A model generated the notes under the pieces. The model was not told where the DNA came from, made no database searches, and worked only from the letters and a program-made list of their open reading frames with translations. From positions 62,001-126,000 of the forward strand of contig CP029329.1 of the NCBI GenBank assembly GCA_003129525.1: a DNA stretch of 64,000 nucleotides, in the 5' to 3' direction. Origin of the DNA: Clostridium beijerinckii. Lineage in GTDB: Bacteria > Bacillota > Clostridia > Clostridiales > Clostridiaceae. Shown here one piece after another: positions 18,583-27,697 of this stretch. The position numbers and the translations under genes were made by a program. Positions within the stretch are counted from its first letter, which is position 1. Every line of letters starts with the position of its first letter.

Positions 18583-18693
18583 TTATTCACCAAAATATAT
18601 TTCTTTGAATGTTACTCTAAATCCTGCTAGATGAAATATTCTAAGCTCTTTTACTACATCTAAAACAATTGTAAAATTTTCAAATTCAAACAT
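18583..18693 (-). CDS. Possible 36-residue protein
   Basis: A short frame with clostridial codon choice that reads MFEFENFTIVLDVVKELRIF and ends in a phenylalanine-rich tail with YFGE. A weak ribosome site (GGTGA) stands eight bases upstream. No family recognised. It fills a 295-base gap that otherwise shows nothing. Confidence 0.3.
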   Translation of the reverse strand: MFEFENFTIVLDVVKELRIFHLAGFRVTFKEIYFGE

Positions 18694-18789
18694 ATATTTT
18701 CACCATTAAAAAGAGAATAAAATCTTGTTTTTATGAATTAATTTGATATAATTTAATCATAATAAGCTAATATGCAAGAGGAGGATTTT

Positions 18790-19086
18790 ATGGCACAAAA
18801 CCATATATGTGAATTATGCAATAGAAATGTTTCTATCATAACTAAACATCACTTAATTCCCTTACAAAGAGGCGGAAAGAAATTTGAAACACTTTCTTTA
18901 TGTAAAACTTGTCATACACAAATTCACGCTCTTTTTACCAATCGAGAACTTGCAACACACTATCATACTCTTGAATCATTGAAGAGAGATCAAAAAATTA
19001 TTAAGTTCCTTAGATTTATAGCGAATGTTCCTGCAGATTCTCATGTAGAAATAAAAAAATCAAGACATGTTAGGGTAAGTAGTTAA
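18790..19086 (+). CDS. HNH-type small protein
   Basis: A 98-residue protein with an HNH-like zinc site. CELC at the start and CKTCHTQIH in the middle give two Cys-x2-Cys pairs, and TKHHLIPLQRGGKKF carries the H-H-x-P-x-x-x-G-G pattern of HNH nucleases. Related short proteins are common, isolated genes in clostridia and Bacillus. Their targets are unknown. The start at 18790 follows GAGGAGG directly, which rules out the ATG at 18772. No partner gene is adjacent, so a housekeeping role rather than a toxin or defence role is as likely. Confidence 0.8.
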   Translation: MAQNHICELCNRNVSIITKHHLIPLQRGGKKFETLSLCKTCHTQIHALFTNRELATHYHTLESLKRDQKIIKFLRFIANVPADSHVEIKKSRHVRVSS

Positions 19087-19120
19087 ATATATGTTTAAGC
19101 ATTTTATATATGAAAAGAAA

Positions 19121-19149
19121 AAGCACTAATCATCACAAGATTAGTGCTT
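19121..19149. terminator. Bidirectional terminator
   Basis: AAGCACTAATC and GATTAGTGCTT form a perfect stem between the convergent HNH and thiY genes. The minus strand exits into TTTTTCTTTTC, so it mainly ends the thi operon. Confidence 0.85.
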
Positions 19150-19169
19150 CAAGTTTCACTTGATATTTA

Positions 19170-19222
19170 ATATAGAATACTGAAAAAATAACAAATCAGT
19201 AATCTAATCTATTTTAAACTAT
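19170..19222. repeat. Degenerate MITE-like repeat, family 1
   Basis: ATACTGAAAAAATAACAAAT at the left and ACTATATACCTAA at the right resemble the termini of the family-1 repeat, with only short sequence between. The match is partial. Confidence 0.35.
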
Positions 19223-19226
19223 ATAC

Positions 19227-20237
19227 CTAACTTAAATTTTCAACAATTTCTGATGCATTAAATGACTTCTTAAGTAATCCTTTTTTCACAAGCCAATCTA
19301 TATTATCTTGCCATACTTTTGTATCTTGAGATAAGAATTGTGCATCTTTTGTTTCCATAACAGGAATCAAAGTATTAAAACTCTTCTTTTCAACACTTTC
19401 AGTAAGTGGGAAGTTTTCTGCATTTTGGTTTTCCATTAGTATTTTAAGTGATTCATCTGGATTAGATTTCATATCGTCAAAGCCTTTTTTAGATGCTCTT
19501 AAAAATCTTTCTATTTTATCAGAATTCTTATTAAGATTATCTTCACCTGCAACAAATACAAGTTCATAGTAATTAGGAACTCCATATTCAGTTGGTGAGA
19601 AGTAATTTAAATCAAAGCCTTGTTCTTCCATTGCCGGAACTTCATGATTTACAAGACATCCTATAGTTGCATCTACATTTCCTGTTGTCATTGAACTCAT
19701 AAGATCAAAGCCTACATCAACTGTTTGTGCAGATTCCTTTTTCTCTCCTACATTTTCAAGCATTGTAGAAATAATAGATTCCGAAAGTGCTGTTCCACCA
19801 TATCCTATTTTCTTGCCTACAAGGTCTTTTGCACTTTTGATATTTTTATCCTTTAATGAAAGTACTACGCTTAAAGGTGATTGAACAATTGTTCCAACAG
19901 CCTTTATAGGAATATTTTCATTTCCTCTTGCCATTACTGTATCTTGTAGATAATAAATTCCAAGGTCAGCTTTTCCAGCTGCAGTAAGTGCTATTGCATC
20001 ATTTGAATTTGCAGGAAACTGAATATTCACCTTTAATCCTTCTTGTTCATAGTATCCCTTTTGTATAGCTGTGTAAATAAAGCCGTGAACTGCATTAGGA
20101 TACCAATCTAAGACAACACTTACCTCCTCAAGTTCTTTTTTTTCATTTGTTTCTGACTTGCTAGCCGTTTTATTACAGCCTACCATTGCAAACGTCATTA
20201 AACATGACATTGCTAAGGCTAAAATTCTTTTTTTCAT
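19227..20237 (-). CDS. thiY: Thiamine-precursor (HMP type) binding lipoprotein
   Basis: A 336-residue lipoprotein of the NMT1/ThiY/SsuA-like family. The signal ends in the lipobox MVGC. The mature protein opens with VVLDWYPNAVHGFIYTAIQK, the typical ThiY/NMT1 start, and includes GKKIGYGGTALSES and GNVDATIGCLVNHE. It delivers a pyrimidine thiamine precursor (HMP or formyl-aminopyrimidine) to its permease. The TPP riboswitch upstream of the operon supports this over a nitrate or sulfonate substrate. It is the third gene of the operon, three bases after the permease. Confidence 0.88.
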   Translation of the reverse strand: MKKRILALAMSCLMTFAMVGCNKTASKSETNEKKELEEVSVVLDWYPNAVHGFIYTAIQKGYYEQEGLKVNIQFPANSNDAIALTAAGKADLGIYYLQDTVMARGNENIPIKAVGTIVQSPLSVVLSLKDKNIKSAKDLVGKKIGYGGTALSESIISTMLENVGEKKESAQTVDVGFDLMSSMTTGNVDATIGCLVNHEVPAMEEQGFDLNYFSPTEYGVPNYYELVFVAGEDNLNKNSDKIERFLRASKKGFDDMKSNPDESLKILMENQNAENFPLTESVEKKSFNTLIPVMETKDAQFLSQDTKVWQDNIDWLVKKGLLKKSFNASEIVENLS

Positions 20238-20240
20238 TAA

Positions 20241-20984
20241 TTAAATCTCCTTCCTCCAAGTAATTACTTTTTTCTCGATTATATTTACAATTGCAACTAC
20301 AATCATAGCTGCAACTGAAAGTAACACAATTGGTGCAAACACACCTGCTCCATCTAATTGACTCATCATTCTTTTACTAAAATATCCTAGTCCACTTTGT
20401 GCTCCAAGCCATTCAGCTATTGCTGCACCAATTATACTAAGTGGTATTGCCATCTTTATTGCTGAAAAGAAATATGGTAATGCAGTTGGAATCTTAAGTT
20501 TTATGAAAATATCTTTTTTACTTGCACCATAAGTTATTAAAAGCTCTTCCATTTCTCTTTTTGTAGATTTAAATCCATCATAAACTGTTATAGTTATAGG
20601 AAAAAATGTTATTAATATTGTTACCAAAACCTTACTCCATATACTATATCCAAACCAAAGCACAAAAAGAGGTGCAATCGCTGTTGTTGGTATAGTTTGA
20701 GATGCTATTATAATTGGATATAATGCATTTTCTATTTTCTCGTTCATATCCATTAAAACAGCAAGGGCTAATCCAAAAATAATAGAAATAATTAGTCCAA
20801 GCCCAGTTACACCCATTGTTGCTGGCAAATGTATCATAAATAAAGGTTCGCGAAGCATCCATAATTTCGCTAAAATTTGTGTTGGCGATGGTAGTATGTA
20901 ATGAGCATTTATTATCATTGCAATGATTTGCCAAAGTCCTAGTAACACTATCATTAATATGATTGATGGTAAGTTCTTTTTCAT
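20241..20984 (-). CDS. thiX: Thiamine-precursor ABC transporter permease
   Basis: A 247-residue membrane subunit of the NitT/TauT/ThiX class with six hydrophobic segments. The cytoplasmic ATPase-coupling loop is well kept: EELLITYGASKKDIFIKLKI, followed by PTALPYFFSAIKMAIPLS, an EAA-type motif. Its start overlaps the ATPase stop by four bases, so the two are co-translated. Substrate assignment rests on the TPP riboswitch. Confidence 0.9.
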   Translation of the reverse strand: MKKNLPSIILMIVLLGLWQIIAMIINAHYILPSPTQILAKLWMLREPLFMIHLPATMGVTGLGLIISIIFGLALAVLMDMNEKIENALYPIIIASQTIPTTAIAPLFVLWFGYSIWSKVLVTILITFFPITITVYDGFKSTKREMEELLITYGASKKDIFIKLKIPTALPYFFSAIKMAIPLSIIGAAIAEWLGAQSGLGYFSKRMMSQLDGAGVFAPIVLLSVAAMIVVAIVNIIEKKVITWRKEI

Positions 20985-21733
20985 ATATCCACCTTCTGTC
21001 TAAGTCTACTTATGAGGCTTTCTTTTAATTCTACAATTTCAGGTTTTTGTAAATCACTTCTACTTCTTGGATAGTCAAGAGGAATTTCGATTCTTTCCAT
21101 ATGAGTTATAGGTCTATCCTGAATTATAAGTATTGATTTTGAAAGAAAAATGGCCTCTTCAACATCATGAGTTATAAATAATATTGTTTTATTAAAATGC
21201 TTCCATTCTTCTAAAAGCCATTCTTGCATTGAAATTCTTGTAAGAGAATCTAAAGCACTAAAAGGTTCATCTAAAAGTAATAGTTCAGATCCTGTTAAAA
21301 GTGTTCTTGCAAAAGATACTCTTTGCTTCATACCCCCAGACAAATCCTTAGGAAATTTATCCTTATAATCAGAAAGTCCAACTTCTTTAAGAATCTCAAG
21401 TACTCTATTTTCTCTATCATTTTTTTTAATCTTCTGTACCTCCATTGGAAGAGATAGATTTTCACCTATTGTCCTCCACGGAAAAAGTAAATCCTTTTGA
21501 GGCATATAAGCACTGTAATTTTTAATATTTTTTATAGAATCATCATTAACAAGAATTTCACCACTCTGCATTTTTTCCAATCCATTTATTAATCTAAAAA
21601 TAGTACTTTTACCGCAGCCACTAGCACCTATAATTGAAATAAATTCACCCTTTTTCACAGAAAATGATAAGTTTTTAATCATTGTATAATCATCTTCTGG
21701 GTACTTAAAAGTAACATCCTTAAATTCAAGCAT
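20981..21733 (-). CDS. thiZ: Thiamine-precursor ABC transporter ATPase
   Basis: A 250-residue ATPase. Walker A is GASGCGKST, the signature is LSGGMKQR, Walker B is LLLLDEPFSALD, and the H-loop is FITHDVEEA, the pattern of nitrate/taurine/thiamine-type importers. The ATG at 21733 stands nine bases from GGGGAG; the ATG at 21742 abuts that site and is unlikely. It is the first gene of thiZ-thiX-thiY and follows the riboswitch. Confidence 0.92.
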   Translation of the reverse strand: MLEFKDVTFKYPEDDYTMIKNLSFSVKKGEFISIIGASGCGKSTIFRLINGLEKMQSGEILVNDDSIKNIKNYSAYMPQKDLLFPWRTIGENLSLPMEVQKIKKNDRENRVLEILKEVGLSDYKDKFPKDLSGGMKQRVSFARTLLTGSELLLLDEPFSALDSLTRISMQEWLLEEWKHFNKTILFITHDVEEAIFLSKSILIIQDRPITHMERIEIPLDYPRSRSDLQKPEIVELKESLISRLRQKVDI

Positions 21734-21763
21734 TGTTATCATCTCCCCTTAAATCAATTAACA

Positions 21764-21796
21764 CAAAAAAGCCTTCCATCACAAAGATAGAAAGCT
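21764..21796 (-). terminator. TPP riboswitch terminator
   Basis: On the minus strand AAGCTTTCTATC pairs with GATGGAAGGCTT (with G-U pairs), followed by TTTTTTG. It sits between the TPP aptamer and thiZ and would stop transcription when TPP is bound. Confidence 0.88.
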
Positions 21797-21855
21797 TGAA
21801 CTATTTCTTATATAAATTCACCATTTTTCAATGCAAAATTAGTATAATAGACAAA

Positions 21856-21940
21856 CTCACTTCCCTGCGTTGGTTCTAACCACATCAGGTTCAAAGGGTT
21901 AAGCTAGTAGCTCTCTCAGCTTTTTAAGGCACCCCTAGGA
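21856..21940 (-). promoter_or_regulatory. TPP riboswitch (thi box)
   Basis: The minus strand holds the conserved aptamer parts in order: GGGGTGC, CTGAGA, ACCCTTTGAACCTGAT, GGTTAGAACCAACGCAGGGAAG in sections. It represses the thi importer operon when thiamine pyrophosphate is plentiful. Confidence 0.97.
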
Positions 21941-22038
21941 ATAATTTCACTTAAAATTATATAATACTATGGAACCAATGTAAATGTATTTTTATTACAA
22001 TTACCATTTACTCGTAAAAATAATAGCTAATTCACATT

Positions 22039-23013
22039 TTATGAAATAGTAGTAATACCACTTACTACAAAAAATAAATCAATAGCAATTATTATTACTG
22101 TTGTGATAGAAGTGAAAAATCTTAACATTATTCCTTTTTCCATTCTATTATTTTGTAGCCATTTCATAATATTTTTTTTATTACGAGTAAAAGCAATTAT
22201 TAATATAATTATCAAAATAGCAGTAATACTAATATTTAAAATGTCACCTGCATTTTTACTTAAATGAGAAGTTATTTGTGATGTTACTTCAACAAAAGTA
22301 TTGTTAATCATATGTAATATAATAGTTAATTTAATTGAATATTCTGTAGCTAAATATCCTAATATAATACCAGCTCCTATTGCCATGAATATTTGATAAA
22401 AGTTACCATGCATCATTCCAAATAGTATTGATGAAACTAATATAGCAAACCATCTTCCATACTTCTCAAGGCTTCTAAGAACAGCTCCTCTATAAATAAA
22501 TTCCTCAAATATTGGTGCTATTATACAAGTATATATAATCATTGATATTGTTGATTCATTTAATACATCTAAATCCTTTAATGCCGGAATAGCAGTTAAT
22601 CCTATTGTATTAAGTACAAACTCTAATCCCTCTACGAACAATCCCAACATATTGTTTACTGATAATAAAATAATACAACCTAAAATTACAGTTTTTAAAG
22701 TGAATTTTTTGTTTTCTACCTTTAGATCATACTGAAAGAATTTCTTTCTTCTATAAATTAAGATTGGGATAAATGCAATTAAAACTGCAATAATACTAAT
22801 TGTACCTAAAAAACTAGGTTCTTGAACTATTTTCTTTAATTGTTCCTCGCTCATATTGGGATTTATAACCACTTGCATTATCATAATACCTATCATAATT
22901 CCAAAAATAACACCATTAGCAATTAATTCTTGCATGATCAGAGTAATTCCAAGCTTATTAAAATCTTTCTTCATTAATTTTTTAATTACTTTCGATTCAT
23001 TATTATCAGTCAT
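22039..23013 (-). CDS. CPBP family intramembrane metalloprotease
   Basis: A 324-residue membrane protein with about eight helices. The CPBP (Abi) core shows motif 1 EEFIYRGAVLRSLEKYGR with the catalytic EE and R, motif 2 SILFGMMHGNFYQIFMAIGAG with the catalytic His, and motif 3 ILHMINNTFVE. Relatives process or protect small peptides such as bacteriocins, or act in stress tolerance. No peptide gene is next to it. A four-helix C-terminal extension after motif 3 is seen. Confidence 0.9.
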   Translation of the reverse strand: MTDNNESKVIKKLMKKDFNKLGITLIMQELIANGVIFGIMIGIMIMQVVINPNMSEEQLKKIVQEPSFLGTISIIAVLIAFIPILIYRRKKFFQYDLKVENKKFTLKTVILGCIILLSVNNMLGLFVEGLEFVLNTIGLTAIPALKDLDVLNESTISMIIYTCIIAPIFEEFIYRGAVLRSLEKYGRWFAILVSSILFGMMHGNFYQIFMAIGAGIILGYLATEYSIKLTIILHMINNTFVEVTSQITSHLSKNAGDILNISITAILIIILIIAFTRNKKNIMKWLQNNRMEKGIMLRFFTSITTVIIIAIDLFFVVSGITTIS

Positions 23014-23307
23014 TTATTTCACCCCTATTTTCTTTGTTTGACTCATTTTCTTGTATATCGCTTTTTATGAAAATGTAGACACTTTATATCTTATTGTTAT
23101 AACTTGATTGTAACTCGTCCCTTTTCTTAATTCATAATTCTTCTCCGCATGAAAAACTCTTAATAACAGTTTCTATATATTCTATTATTTTATCTCGAAA
23201 TAATGCTTCATCATCACATACTACTATACGTATAATTTATAACTCACTTTCAATAATTTACATCAGTTATTCTTATTCACTATATTACTACATAATGAAT
23301 TTTAAAT
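23014..23307. other. Intergenic region, no gene seen
   Basis: AT-rich gap with the promoter of the CPBP gene expected at its left. No coding frame or structure was identified before the terminator at 23308. Confidence 0.45.
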
Positions 23308-23354
23308 AAAAAGTAACTATTCATCTATTAAAATATCTGAATAGTTACTTTTTT
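23308..23354 (-). terminator. Terminator of the dynamin operon
   Basis: AAAAAGTAACTATTCA pairs with TGAATAGTTACTTTTT. Strong stem 66 bases past the last GTPase gene, with T-rich sequence on the minus-strand exit. Confidence 0.85.
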
Positions 23355-23419
23355 GTTCTTAGATATCTATCGAACTTTTAAGCTATACTTATACTGTGAA
23401 TATCTATATAATTCTATTT

Positions 23420-25219
23420 TTACACAGATATAAGTAAACATTTATGTAATAAAAATTCTATTTCTTTTTTATATTTAACTAACTCATCTGAACTTATATT
23501 TTCTAATGCCTTTTCATTTGTACTAAATTCTTCACTTAGTTCATCAAATAAGGATATTATCTCCTCTTTATTTGTTTCTTTCAATTCATCCAAGTATTTT
23601 CTTATGGCATACTCAACATCATTGGCCCAATTATCTATAGCTTCCATTGATATTTCATTTATTTTTGTTTGCCAAGTTAATGAGTCATATAAGAAAAATA
23701 TTGAATCTGTAAAAACATTTAAAGATTCTGTGATTCCTTTTACAGATGTGGCTTTTATGGTTTTTACTAAATGATTTAAATTATTAGTTCTTACTCCAAT
23801 AGATGTTCTTTCTAAAACATTTGTAAGCTTCTTTAAATTTTTGCTATATGAATTAATCTTTTTAACTTTTCCATTATTTCTTTTAGAAGCTTTTCTAAAC
23901 ATTTCTCCCATAACTTGTTTTATAGTGTCCCCAATATGTTTTTCTATAATGCCTTCCATAACTTTAGTATATGAAGGAGTATTTATCCTTACCTTATTTT
24001 CTAATTTAGTAATTTCTATATTTAACATATTATCAATAACTCTATCTAAAGAAATAATTTCATCTTCAATGTAAGTTAATAAATTTTCAGTTTGTTCATT
24101 TGTAAGCTTTGGTACATAATAATGTTGCATTAGAGCAAAAGTTTCTTCTTTCATAGACCATTTGCTTTCATCATTTATGTATTCTGTAATTAATTCTTTA
24201 ATCTTAAGATCAGACTTATCTATAAGCTTTATAGATTTTATTTTTATTCTTGCAAAAGATTTATCTATTGTTTCTAATATATTTTCTTTTTTATCTAAAA
24301 ATTCTTTAATTATATTTATTCTTTCTTCTACATTTTCTTTCTCACCTTCAATATTGGCAATTTTAGAATTAATCTTTATATCACATTCACCCAATATGTA
24401 ATCTTGATAATTTTTCAATATTTTTGAAAGTTCTTCCTTCTTATTAGGATCATTGACCCTTTCATAAATATAATCCCAAAGTTTTTTTGTCTCTGGATTC
24501 TTTTCACTACTACTTTCTATGAAAAATGATTTTACATCTTTGTGTATACATTCATTAACACTTTTTTTGATTTCACATATTCTCTTATTATCCTCTTGAA
24601 CATCTTTTGGACACATGTTTATAGCTAAAACAACTTCCACATTATCATTTATTATTTCTCCAACATACTTTAAGAATTGGAAATCATCATCTCCAAGCCC
24701 AACTCTATAAGAAACAACATAAACAATAAAATCACTTTCTGGTATAAAATCTTTTAAAATTTCTTCATGCTCACTTATAAGAGAACCATATCCAGGAGTA
24801 TCAAAAAGTCTCATTCCATTGTAGTTAGTTTCCTTACAGTTTCCAACATATTTTAATCTATTTAAATTTTCATTTGGTTTTACTGTAAAGACATCAAACT
24901 TATCCTTATCTAAAACTTCAATACTTGAATCCTTATTTATTGCTATAAAAGACTCTTCTGAGTCGCTATCTATAACAACTTCAGTAACAACTCCTGTAGT
25001 TGGTTTAACACTTTCAACTAATACCCTTTTATCAAATATACTATTTATTAAAGCACTTTTCCCTGAGCTCGTTTCCCCTAACATAACAACATAATGAGCT
25101 GGATTAATTATTCTCTCGTTTACTAATAAATTTTTAGAAGTAATATCTTCATTTTCAATTATATTAACAACTTTATCAATTCTTTTTTGTCTATCTACAC
25201 AACTTTTAAAAAAATCCAT
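23420..25219 (-). CDS. Dynamin-like GTPase, third in the operon
   Basis: A 599-residue GTPase of the dynamin superfamily. G1 is GETSSGKS (residues 48-55), the G2 threonine lies in KPTTGVVTEV, G3 is LFDTPGYGS, and a G4-like INMCPKD stands where N/TKxD is expected. After about residue 260 the protein is charged and helical with coiled-coil stretches, the usual stalk. No clear hydrophobic paddle is seen, unlike the middle GTPase. It starts two bases after the preceding gene with an AAAGGAG site, so it is translationally coupled. The likely role is membrane remodelling or fusion together with its partners. Function is inferred from fold only. Confidence 0.85.
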   Translation of the reverse strand: MDFFKSCVDRQKRIDKVVNIIENEDITSKNLLVNERIINPAHYVVMLGETSSGKSALINSIFDKRVLVESVKPTTGVVTEVVIDSDSEESFIAINKDSSIEVLDKDKFDVFTVKPNENLNRLKYVGNCKETNYNGMRLFDTPGYGSLISEHEEILKDFIPESDFIVYVVSYRVGLGDDDFQFLKYVGEIINDNVEVVLAINMCPKDVQEDNKRICEIKKSVNECIHKDVKSFFIESSSEKNPETKKLWDYIYERVNDPNKKEELSKILKNYQDYILGECDIKINSKIANIEGEKENVEERINIIKEFLDKKENILETIDKSFARIKIKSIKLIDKSDLKIKELITEYINDESKWSMKEETFALMQHYYVPKLTNEQTENLLTYIEDEIISLDRVIDNMLNIEITKLENKVRINTPSYTKVMEGIIEKHIGDTIKQVMGEMFRKASKRNNGKVKKINSYSKNLKKLTNVLERTSIGVRTNNLNHLVKTIKATSVKGITESLNVFTDSIFFLYDSLTWQTKINEISMEAIDNWANDVEYAIRKYLDELKETNKEEIISLFDELSEEFSTNEKALENISSDELVKYKKEIEFLLHKCLLISV

Positions 25220-25220
25220 T

Positions 25221-27002
25221 TTATTTCTCCTTTTGGCCCTCTAGTCCATTAATTAATCCATTTAAAATTTTCGAATCCTCTTCAAACTCTAAAATATGGC
25301 CTTCATTATAAGTAACTTCATATTGCTTTTCTATAACTTCCATATCTTCTTTAAAAGTTTTTTCTAATTTATTTTTTAATTCTTTTATAGAAGCATCTAC
25401 GTCATTACCTTTTGCTCTTAAGTCATCAATGATTTCTGACTTTAAATAATTTTCTAAATCTTCTATCATTGGCTCTAAATCTCTTATTGTATAACTAGCT
25501 CTATTTTCAACTATCTTTGTCCTTATATGTTCTCCTATGAGAGAAAATGCTAGACTTATTCCCATCCCAACAAGAATCCCTGCTGGTCCTCCAAGTATCC
25601 CTATTGCTCCAATTGTCCCAACGACTCCAGTTGATACCCCTAGTACTGTAGGAAGTGACTTCTCATATTTAATTGAACTCTTTTTATTAAAAAATGATAT
25701 ATTCTCATAAGTTCCATCGAAACCTTTTATTGTTATATCTTCAAGTTCACCATTCAAATTTTTAACAAGTTCACTGATACTAACTAAAACTTCATCCATA
25801 ATATTATTAATTGCTTTATCAGAAGTTTCTTTATATATTAAACTAAGCCTATGTCCGTCTACTATTCCCTTATTAATAATTCTCCTTAGTTCTAGTCTTA
25901 AATTCTCAATATTTTCTTTTATTATTTTCGAAGAATTTTCAATAATATTTTCCATCTCATCATCAGCATAAGCTCTACAATTTCTTATTTTTTTCTTATT
26001 TTCTGAAAGTATCATTTTAATTTCTTTAATTTTCTCTTCTTTTTCCGAATCATTTTGCTTACTTTCATTTAAAGTTAAGCTTTTATACGTATCTATTCTA
26101 TCATTAATATTTTTTAGAGCTTCATTAACCCTTTGGTTTAAAGCATTTATTAAGTCCTTATTATATTCTTTTGAAATATTCTTTATCTCATCTATAACAT
26201 TAACTATTCCAGAGTTTTCATATAACTCAACATCTTTAGTAAATTTAGCTTTAACTGCTTCATAAACATTTACTATATTAACATTTATTTGTTTTTCTTC
26301 ATTATGAGCATAACTTATGCTACTTAATACCCCTTCATTATGTTCTTTTGCTTCATTTGCATCGTCGTAACTTTCATCATTCCACTTGTTTTGAACAAAT
26401 ATTGTATTAGATAACTTTGGCCATAATGCATTTATGAAATTTTTTTCTGTTCTTGTAATTGGAGGGTTAGTCCTAATCATAAAAATCCCAGCTACTAATT
26501 TATTTACATATTCTAATGTAGTTCTTTGATTTTCTGGTGTTAAACTTCCAACACCAGGTAAATCTACAAGGACAATGTTATCCTTTAAAACATCACTTTT
26601 GTTGTATAATACTATTTTAGATACTTGAAGATTATTTGCTCTATTATAATCATTATGTACATATTTCTCTAAGTTTTCTATATTTATATTTTTCTTAGTT
26701 CCATTTAGATAATGTATTATAGCTTCATTAATATTTTCTCCATATCTCACTTCAACAGGTACACAAGTTGTCTCATCAACATCAGTAGGCAAAATATTAT
26801 CTTCCATTAAAATAGAATTCAAAAAACTGCTTTTACCTGCACCTTGAATACCGAGTACTGGAACAATTATTTCTTTTTTATTTAGATTTTCAATAAAGTG
26901 CTTAAAGTACTCCTTATAATCTATACCTTGGTTCTCAGACTTAAGATACTTTTCTAATAACCTATTAAATCTCTCATCTTGTATTAAATCCATATACGTC
27001 AT
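25221..27002 (-). CDS. Dynamin-like GTPase, middle gene, with membrane-insertion segment
   Basis: A 593-residue dynamin-like GTPase. G1 is GIQGAGKS (51-58), the G2 threonine is in DETTCVPVE, G3 is VDLPGVGS, and G4 is QNKWND. Residues about 455-490 form a glycine-rich hydrophobic run (VGTIGAIGILGGPAGILVG and more), the position and character of the membrane-inserting paddle of bacterial dynamins. The neighbouring GTPases lack such a segment, so this one is the probable membrane anchor of the complex. It follows the coiled-coil gene by five bases. The start with GAGGAG upstream suits the ATG at 27002. Confidence 0.87.
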   Translation of the reverse strand: MTYMDLIQDERFNRLLEKYLKSENQGIDYKEYFKHFIENLNKKEIIVPVLGIQGAGKSSFLNSILMEDNILPTDVDETTCVPVEVRYGENINEAIIHYLNGTKKNINIENLEKYVHNDYNRANNLQVSKIVLYNKSDVLKDNIVLVDLPGVGSLTPENQRTTLEYVNKLVAGIFMIRTNPPITRTEKNFINALWPKLSNTIFVQNKWNDESYDDANEAKEHNEGVLSSISYAHNEEKQINVNIVNVYEAVKAKFTKDVELYENSGIVNVIDEIKNISKEYNKDLINALNQRVNEALKNINDRIDTYKSLTLNESKQNDSEKEEKIKEIKMILSENKKKIRNCRAYADDEMENIIENSSKIIKENIENLRLELRRIINKGIVDGHRLSLIYKETSDKAINNIMDEVLVSISELVKNLNGELEDITIKGFDGTYENISFFNKKSSIKYEKSLPTVLGVSTGVVGTIGAIGILGGPAGILVGMGISLAFSLIGEHIRTKIVENRASYTIRDLEPMIEDLENYLKSEIIDDLRAKGNDVDASIKELKNKLEKTFKEDMEVIEKQYEVTYNEGHILEFEEDSKILNGLINGLEGQKEK

Positions 27003-27007
27003 GGTTT

Positions 27008-27697
27008 TTATCTCCTCTTCCCAAAAATCCTAGCAAAAAATGACTTATTTCCCCATTCTACTTCTTGTTGCATACTTTCCATTTTAGTATTAATGTCACC
27101 TTCTAGCTTATTTATAAGTTCTATTAATATATCTTTATCTTCTATTTTATCATTAATATGATTAATTTTCTCTAGAATTACCTTCTTATTATTATCCAAA
27201 TTATCTTCCATAGATTTTTCTAACAACTCTACTTTTTCCTCAATAGAATTCTCCATTAATTCTACCTTTTCTTCAATCTTATCCATATTAATATCATCTA
27301 TTTTATTTAAAATAGATTCTTTATTATTTGCTGCATCTTTTACTACTTTTAAGCCTAAAATAGCCAATCTTTCTTCTATGGATTCAAAAAGTACCTTATT
27401 TTGATCCTTTACCATATTGCTAATAGCTGCCTCTATGGTGCTCTCTATAGACTTTGTTATTTTCAATATATTATTATTTAAATCTTCAATCTTTTCTTCA
27501 AAATCTTCTTCTTGAAATTCTTGAAAATTTCCTTTTAAATCATTAATTTTCTTTTCAAGAGGTTTTAACTTTTCTATTACATCTTCTGACATATTCCTAG
27601 ACACCTTAGAAAGTGAATTTATCATATCCTCTTGAATTTCGGTCATTATATTTTTTGTCACTTCATCACTTTGAATTAAAATTGATTTATTTTCCAT
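27008..27697 (-). CDS. Coiled-coil protein of the dynamin operon
   Basis: A 229-residue protein that is almost entirely charged helix with heptad-like repeats (EEKVELMENSIEEKVELLEK, an internal duplication). It ends in WGNKSFFARIFGKRR, an aromatic and basic tail that could bind a membrane surface. No catalytic domain is visible. Its start overlaps the preceding GTPase gene by 11 bases and it is followed closely by the middle GTPase, so the four proteins should be made together. It may act as a scaffold or tether. No family was recognised. Confidence 0.75.
   Translation of the reverse strand: MENKSILIQSDEVTKNIMTEIQEDMINSLSKVSRNMSEDVIEKLKPLEKKINDLKGNFQEFQEEDFEEKIEDLNNNILKITKSIESTIEAAISNMVKDQNKVLFESIEERLAILGLKVVKDAANNKESILNKIDDINMDKIEEKVELMENSIEEKVELLEKSMEDNLDNNKKVILEKINHINDKIEDKDILIELINKLEGDINTKMESMQQEVEWGNKSFFARIFGKRR

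Noticed and set aside
18790..19086. HNH gene as part of a defence system
   Set aside because: It is a lone gene with its own ribosome site and terminator and no ATPase or methylase partner beside it.
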